From positions 1 through 9,552 of the forward strand of contig JAGBFE010000225.1 of NCBI GenBank assembly GCA_018109965.1: DNA of 9,552 nt, read 5' to 3'. A program made the position numbers and the translations under genes. This document shows positions 5,836 to 9,552 of the stretch, in pieces. This DNA comes from Oscillospiraceae bacterium. GTDB lineage: Bacteria; Bacillota_A; Clostridia; Oscillospirales; Ruminococcaceae. Every line of letters starts with the position of its first letter. The first letter of the stretch is position 1. Under the pieces are notes generated by a model. The model was given only the letters and a program-made list of their open reading frames with translations. It was not told the DNA's origin and ran no database searches.

Positions 5836-6585
5836 ATGAATAAATTTGAAGTAAATAATCTTGATTTGTATTATGGCGATTTTCACGCACTTAAAAATAT
5901 AAATATGCAGATTAAACCTAATACGGTAACAGCATTTATCGGTCCGTCGGGATGCGGCAAAAGTACATTCCTGCGCACACTGAACCGCATGAACGACCTT
6001 GTGGAAGACTGCCGCATTACAGGCGAAATACTGATGGACGGTAAAAATATCTATCAGAACACTGACGTGAATATGCTGCGAAAGAATGTGGGTATGGTAT
6101 TTCAGAAACCAAACCCATTTCCGATGAGTGTTTATAACAATATTGCCTATGGTCCGCGTACACACGGAATAACCAAAAAGTCTCAGCTTGACGAAATTGT
6201 GGAAAAATCTTTGCGTGATGCGGCAATATGGGACGAAGTAAAAGACCGTCTGCACAAATCTGCCCTTGGTTTATCCGGCGGTCAGCAGCAGCGCCTTTGT
6301 ATTGCCCGTGCACTTGCAGTTAAACCGCAGGTGCTGCTTATGGATGAACCTACAAGTGCCCTTGACCCTATATCCACTGCAAAAGTGGAGGACCTGGTTA
6401 TGGAACTGAAAAAGGATTATACAATAGTGATGGTTACCCACAATATGCAGCAGGCAATGAGGGCAAGTGATGAAACAGCCTTTTTCCTGTTGGGAGAAAT
6501 GATAGAAAAAGCACCAACGGAACAGCTGTTTGCCAATCCTGCAGACAAACGATGTGAAGATTATATTACAGGGAGATTCGGTTGA
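5836..6585 (+). CDS. pstB: Phosphate ABC transporter ATPase PstB
   Basis: The cytoplasmic ATPase that powers phosphate import, 249 residues, the normal family length. Walker A is GPSGCGKST (36-44), the Q-loop glutamine is Gln90 in [13 protein letters not shown] (86-98), the ABC signature is LSGGQQQR (146-153), Walker B is [13 protein letters not shown] (166-178) and the switch histidine is His202 in [10 protein letters not shown] (198-207). NRMNDLV (50-56) and the [10 protein letters not shown] motif are characteristic of PstB among ABC ATPases. The start ATG follows AGGAGA (5824-5829) with good spacing. Two nucleotides separate its stop (TGA 6583-6585, overlapping the phoU leader) from the phoU ATG, indicating tight coupling. 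Confidence 0.98.
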   Translation: MNKFEVNNLDLYYGDFHALKNINMQIKPNTVTAFIGPSGCGKSTFLRTLNRMNDLVEDCRITGEILMDGKNIYQNTDVNMLRKNVGMVFQKPNPFPMSVYNNIAYGPRTHGITKKSQLDEIVEKSLRDAAIWDEVKDRLHKSALGLSGGQQQRLCIARALAVKPQVLLMDEPTSALDPISTAKVEDLVMELKKDYTIVMVTHNMQQAMRASDETAFFLLGEMIEKAPTEQLFANPADKRCEDYITGRFG

Positions 6586-6586
6586 T

Positions 6587-7255
6587 ATGAGAAGTAATTT
6601 TGATACACAGCTTGACATACTCAATGCACAGCTTACAGAGATGTCCAATCTTATTGAAGCGGCCATCAACTGTGCAGCAGAGGCGCTGATAGAAACAGAT
6701 AAGAATAAAGCCAAAATTGCAAAGGCACATGATAATGAAATTGACAATATGGAAAAAGATATCGAAAAGCTCTGCATAAAAATCCTGCTTTTGCAGCAGC
6801 CAGTTGCAAAAGACCTGCGACAGGTTTCAGCAGCACTTAAGATGATAACTGATATGGAACGTATCGGAGATCAGGCAAGGGATATATCCGATATTCTGCT
6901 TTTGTCAGAGCACGGAATAAAAATAAATCCGTCCGGGGTTATTTCACAAATGGCAAAGGCAACTATAAAAATGGTACACAATGTTGTAGACAGTTTTGTA
7001 AGAAAAGATATGGAACTTGCACAGCAGGTTATTGAGTTTGATGATGTTATAGACGTTCTTTACAGTCAGGCAAAAGAAGAAATTGTGGACAGAATACGCA
7101 GAGAGGAAGAAGATGTGAATGTTCTGGTAGATCTGCTCAGTGTTGCAAAGTATTTTGAACGAATAGGTGACCACACCACCAACATTGCCGAATGGGTTAT
7201 TTTTTCGATAACAGGGGTACACAAAACTGAAAATATGATGTATACTGAAAAGTAA
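6587..7255 (+). CDS. phoU: Phosphate signalling regulator PhoU
   Basis: PhoU is a cytoplasmic all-helical protein that binds metal clusters and links the PstSCAB transporter to the sensor kinase, keeping the Pho response off when phosphate is plentiful. The 222 residues make two three-helix PhoU domains. Their metal-binding signatures are visible as ERIGDQARD (91-99) in the first repeat and ERIGDHTTNIAE (191-202) in the second. LLLQQPVAKDLRQVSAALKMI (67-87) is the typical helix preceding the first signature. ATG 6587 was chosen because it gives the standard N-terminus (MRSNFDTQLDILNAQL) and is preceded by GGGAGA (6571-6576); an in-frame ATG at 6530 would extend 57 nt into pstB. The start lies 1 nt after the pstB stop. 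The protein ends in a short polar tail. Confidence 0.97.
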   Translation: MRSNFDTQLDILNAQLTEMSNLIEAAINCAAEALIETDKNKAKIAKAHDNEIDNMEKDIEKLCIKILLLQQPVAKDLRQVSAALKMITDMERIGDQARDISDILLLSEHGIKINPSGVISQMAKATIKMVHNVVDSFVRKDMELAQQVIEFDDVIDVLYSQAKEEIVDRIRREEEDVNVLVDLLSVAKYFERIGDHTTNIAEWVIFSITGVHKTENMMYTEK

Positions 7256-7305
7256 GAATTTATACACAATAAAATTGTATATTTAAAATCAAGAGGTAAA
7301 ATATT

Positions 7306-7989
7306 TTGAAAATCTGGTGTATCGAAGACGATGAAAATATAAACAACCTTATAACATATGCTCTTGCAAGTCAGGGTTTTGAAGCAGAAGGAATGACCTG
7401 TTTTGCAGATATGGACAAAAAACTGCAGGACAGTCAGCCTGATTTGTTCCTGCTGGATATTATGCTGCCCGATACTGACGGGATAACCATCCTTAAAAAG
7501 CTTAAGGAAAACAGCAGCACAAGTGATATTCCTGTTATTATGCTCACGGCAAAAAACAGCGAAATTGATATTGTAAAAGCTCTTGACCTTGGAGCGGAAG
7601 ACTATATCACCAAACCTTTTGGAATACTGGAGATGGTTTCCCGTGTCAAAGCGGTGCTTCGCCGCTGTGAAAAGGACAAAAAGAGCGAGGACAAACTTTC
7701 TTTTGGCATGATTGTTATGGACAAGGAGCGCCATCGTGTTACAGTTGACGGTGAAACGGTGGAACTTACACTTAAAGAGTTCAGTCTGCTTAAGCTGTTT
7801 TTGGAAAGCCCACAGAGAGTTCTGACAAGGGAAAATATTATGGATGCAGTGTGGGGTGACAGCTACGTTGGCGAAAGCCGCACGGTGGATATGCACATCA
7901 AAACACTTCGTCACAAACTTGGCAATGCAGGGGAAGCAATTGTGACAATCAGAGGCGTAGGCTATAAATTTGAACCGGTATCGGAATAA
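7306..7989 (+). CDS. PhoB/PhoP-type OmpR-family response regulator
   Basis: This 227-residue regulator is predicted to be phosphorylated by the adjacent kinase and then to bind Pho boxes. The receiver domain (1-120) has Asp8/Asp9, phosphoacceptor Asp51 in LFLLDIMLPDTDG (47-59), Thr81 and Lys103 (ITKPFG). The C-terminal winged helix (about 130-224) shows VELTLKEFSLLKLFLES (152-168), RVLTRENIMDAVWG (171-184), the recognition helix around SRTVDMHIKTLRHKL (191-205) and RGVGYKF (216-222). It starts with TTG at 7306, preceded by AAGAGG (7291-7296). An in-frame TAA at 7297 excludes a longer protein and no ATG is close by, so the rare start is well supported. The 50-nt AT-rich gap after phoU shows no convincing terminator. 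It may be named phoP or phoB; the sequence alone does not choose between them. Confidence 0.95.
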   Translation: MKIWCIEDDENINNLITYALASQGFEAEGMTCFADMDKKLQDSQPDLFLLDIMLPDTDGITILKKLKENSSTSDIPVIMLTAKNSEIDIVKALDLGAEDYITKPFGILEMVSRVKAVLRRCEKDKKSEDKLSFGMIVMDKERHRVTVDGETVELTLKEFSLLKLFLESPQRVLTRENIMDAVWGDSYVGESRTVDMHIKTLRHKLGNAGEAIVTIRGVGYKFEPVSE

Positions 7990-7992
7990 ATT

Positions 7993-9552
7993 ATGAAAAA
8001 CAAAATTATACAAAACAATTTGATATCCTGTGTAATGGCGGTAATTCTTACTGCCATTATCTGCGTTATGACATATGGTCATCTTATGTCGGATGCACTT
8101 ATTCTGCAGGCAGAAAACCAGGCTTATCTCTTAAAGGAAATCTGCGAAAGTGAGGCGGATGATATTGCTGCGCTTGCCGCAATGGAAGACAGCTTCAATG
8201 CAAGGATTACTTTGATTTCAAAAGACGGCACGGTGCTTTTTGACAGTGCCTATGATGAAACAGCACTTGAAAATCATCTTGAACGCGAAGAAATAATACA
8301 GGCTATGCATCACACAAAGGGCAGCAGCCAGCGTTATTCATATACGGACCTTTCAACAAACTATTACTATGCACTCAAACTCAGCGACAACAGTGTAATC
8401 AGGGTGGGTGTGCGCTCCAATCAGGCTTTCAGTGTGGCAATCCTGCCAAATCTGCCGGTTATTGTTATGGCGCTGATTGCAATTATTGCAATGATTTTTT
8501 TTGTGTCAGAAAGCACAACAAAACGTATTGTAAACACAATAGAGCATTTTAATTTTGATGTTGAGGACAGTACAGGCTATGAGGAACTGTCACCTTTTAT
8601 CGACAAGATAAAGTCGCAGAACGAGACAATCAAAAAACAGATTGGCAAAACAGCTGCAGAAAAGGACAAGCTGGCAAGTATCTTTGCCAATATGGAAGAA
8701 ATCTTAATAGTTTGTGACCGCAAAAAAATGGTTGTTCAGCACAACAGGCAGGCACAGAAAATTTTTGGTGTAAAGGAAAATGACCGCCTGTTTGAAATTA
8801 TCGATGATGCACAGCTGAATGACAACATCGATATGGCGGTGCAGGGACAAAAGGTTCACGGGCTTTTAAAGCACAACAAGCTCAGCTATCAGTACACCAT
8901 AAGCCCTAATATCCAGAATGGTGAAAACAAGGGTGTAATCATTATTTTTCTTGACATTACACAGCAGGTGGAAAGTCAGCGCATGCGCCGCGAATTCACT
9001 GCCAATGTAACACACGAACTCAAAACACCGCTCACGAGCATTCTGGGTTACAGTCAGCTTATTTCAAGCGGTATTGCAAAACCTGAGGATGTTGCGGATT
9101 TTGCTTCGGTTATCGAAAAAAACGCCCAGCAGCTGCTCACGCTTATTGAAGACATTATGCAGCTTTCGGCTTTGGATGAGGGCGGCGAACAGGAGACTGC
9201 GGCAATCAACATTAAATCGGTGATAAACGAAATACTGCAGGATTTGCAGCCTGTTACCGACGAAAAGCAAATCAGTGTCACTGCACAGCTTGAAGATATA
9301 ACAATACAGGCAAACTACAAAAATATCGGTGACTTGTGCCGCAACCTTATATCCAATGCAATCAAATACAACAAGCCAAACGGCAGCATCGATATAACTC
9401 TTGAACAAAAGGACAGCAATGTGGTGTTCAAGGTGAAGGATACAGGCATAGGCATTGCCGAAAACAACATCCACAAGGTGTTCCAGCGCTTTTATGTGGT
9501 GGACAAATCCCGAAATAAAAATATAAGCAGTACGGGCCTTGGACTTTCGATA
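7993..9552 (+). CDS. phoR: PhoR-type sensor histidine kinase (partial, 3' end missing)
   Basis: Membrane sensor kinase expected to phosphorylate the upstream regulator under phosphate limitation. The frame is open for 520 codons to the window edge. TM1 lies at about 8-30. An extracytoplasmic domain of roughly 120 residues follows, with YSYTDLSTNYYYALKL near 115-132. TM2 is at about 152-171, then a short HAMP-like linker, a helix, and a PAS-like domain at about 228-325 (MEEILIVCDRKKMVVQHN; VIIIFLDITQQ). The H-box FTANVTHELKTPLTSILGY centres on phosphoacceptor His341. The ATPase domain has the N-box NLISNAIKYN (Asn455), G1 DTGIGI (483-488), the F-box FQRFY (497-501) and G2 GLGLSI, where the window ends. 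TM, extracytoplasmic sensor, TM, PAS, HisKA, HATPase is the PhoR layout. It starts 3 nt after the regulator stop, with only a weak ribosome-binding site. Confidence 0.93.
   Translation, partial: MKNKIIQNNLISCVMAVILTAIICVMTYGHLMSDALILQAENQAYLLKEICESEADDIAALAAMEDSFNARITLISKDGTVLFDSAYDETALENHLEREEIIQAMHHTKGSSQRYSYTDLSTNYYYALKLSDNSVIRVGVRSNQAFSVAILPNLPVIVMALIAIIAMIFFVSESTTKRIVNTIEHFNFDVEDSTGYEELSPFIDKIKSQNETIKKQIGKTAAEKDKLASIFANMEEILIVCDRKKMVVQHNRQAQKIFGVKENDRLFEIIDDAQLNDNIDMAVQGQKVHGLLKHNKLSYQYTISPNIQNGENKGVIIIFLDITQQVESQRMRREFTANVTHELKTPLTSILGYSQLISSGIAKPEDVADFASVIEKNAQQLLTLIEDIMQLSALDEGGEQETAAINIKSVINEILQDLQPVTDEKQISVTAQLEDITIQANYKNIGDLCRNLISNAIKYNKPNGSIDITLEQKDSNVVFKVKDTGIGIAENNIHKVFQRFYVVDKSRNKNISSTGLGLSI

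Noticed and set aside
5548..6255. Minus-strand open frame of 235 codons opposite pstA/pstB
   Set aside because: It is a shadow of two well-supported genes and has an atypical amino acid composition and no ribosome-binding site evidence.
6530..6586. Upstream in-frame ATG as the phoU start
   Set aside because: It would extend phoU 57 nt into pstB; ATG 6587 has a Shine-Dalgarno match and the canonical N-terminus.
7260..7282. Near-palindrome TATACACAAT / ATTGTATA between phoU and the regulator gene
   Set aside because: The arms are AT-only in practice, imperfect by two inserted bases and not followed by a T run, so neither a terminator nor an operator can be supported.
7066..8082. Long open frame on the minus strand (338 codons)
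   Set aside because: It is antisense to phoU, the response regulator and the kinase, all of which have clear family motifs. Its translation is rich in Cys, His and Phe with no recognisable domain, as expected from the complement of a coding strand.

Overview
The window looks like chromosomal DNA of an anaerobic, spore-forming member of the Clostridia (Bacillota), probably a gut-type Oscillospiraceae/Ruminococcaceae relative. The evidence is a GerW-type sporulation gene, strong AGGAG ribosome-binding sites, low to moderate GC, and a pst operon that carries its own two-component genes. Every supported gene lies on the + strand and coding density is very high. I see no tRNA, rRNA, CRISPR array or mobile element.

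Region 1 (1-2995) is a housekeeping and sporulation run: the 3' end of a gene that fits a DUF2953-type membrane-associated protein; gerW (ytfJ family); a 46-codon small ORF; an RluB-type 23S rRNA pseudouridine synthase; an unrecognised 119-aa protein; a small DUF1858 protein with a CxxC motif; and a TrmK-type tRNA adenine-N1 methyltransferase. Gaps are short, and the run closes with a clean 11-bp intrinsic terminator (2961-2993).

Region 2 (2994-9552) is a complete high-affinity phosphate uptake and sensing locus: pstS, pstC, pstA, pstB, phoU, a PhoB/PhoP-type response regulator and a PhoR-type sensor kinase cut by the window end. The PstS lipoprotein captures phosphate outside the membrane, PstC/PstA form the channel, PstB hydrolyses ATP, and PhoU is expected to link transporter state to the kinase. 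The control region before pstS holds six TTTAC elements, two pairs of them spaced exactly 11 bp apart. This is the pattern expected of a Pho-box operator and suggests that the regulator encoded downstream controls its own operon. A leaky hairpin terminator lies between pstS and pstC.

The most unusual observation is that PstS appears to be a circular permutation of the phosphate-binding fold. The segment that is C-terminal in classical PstS (phosphate loop SREDGSGTRGAF) comes first, directly after the lipoprotein signal. The classically N-terminal segment (GSSSVSP through YTGEVTEW) comes last and ends the protein.
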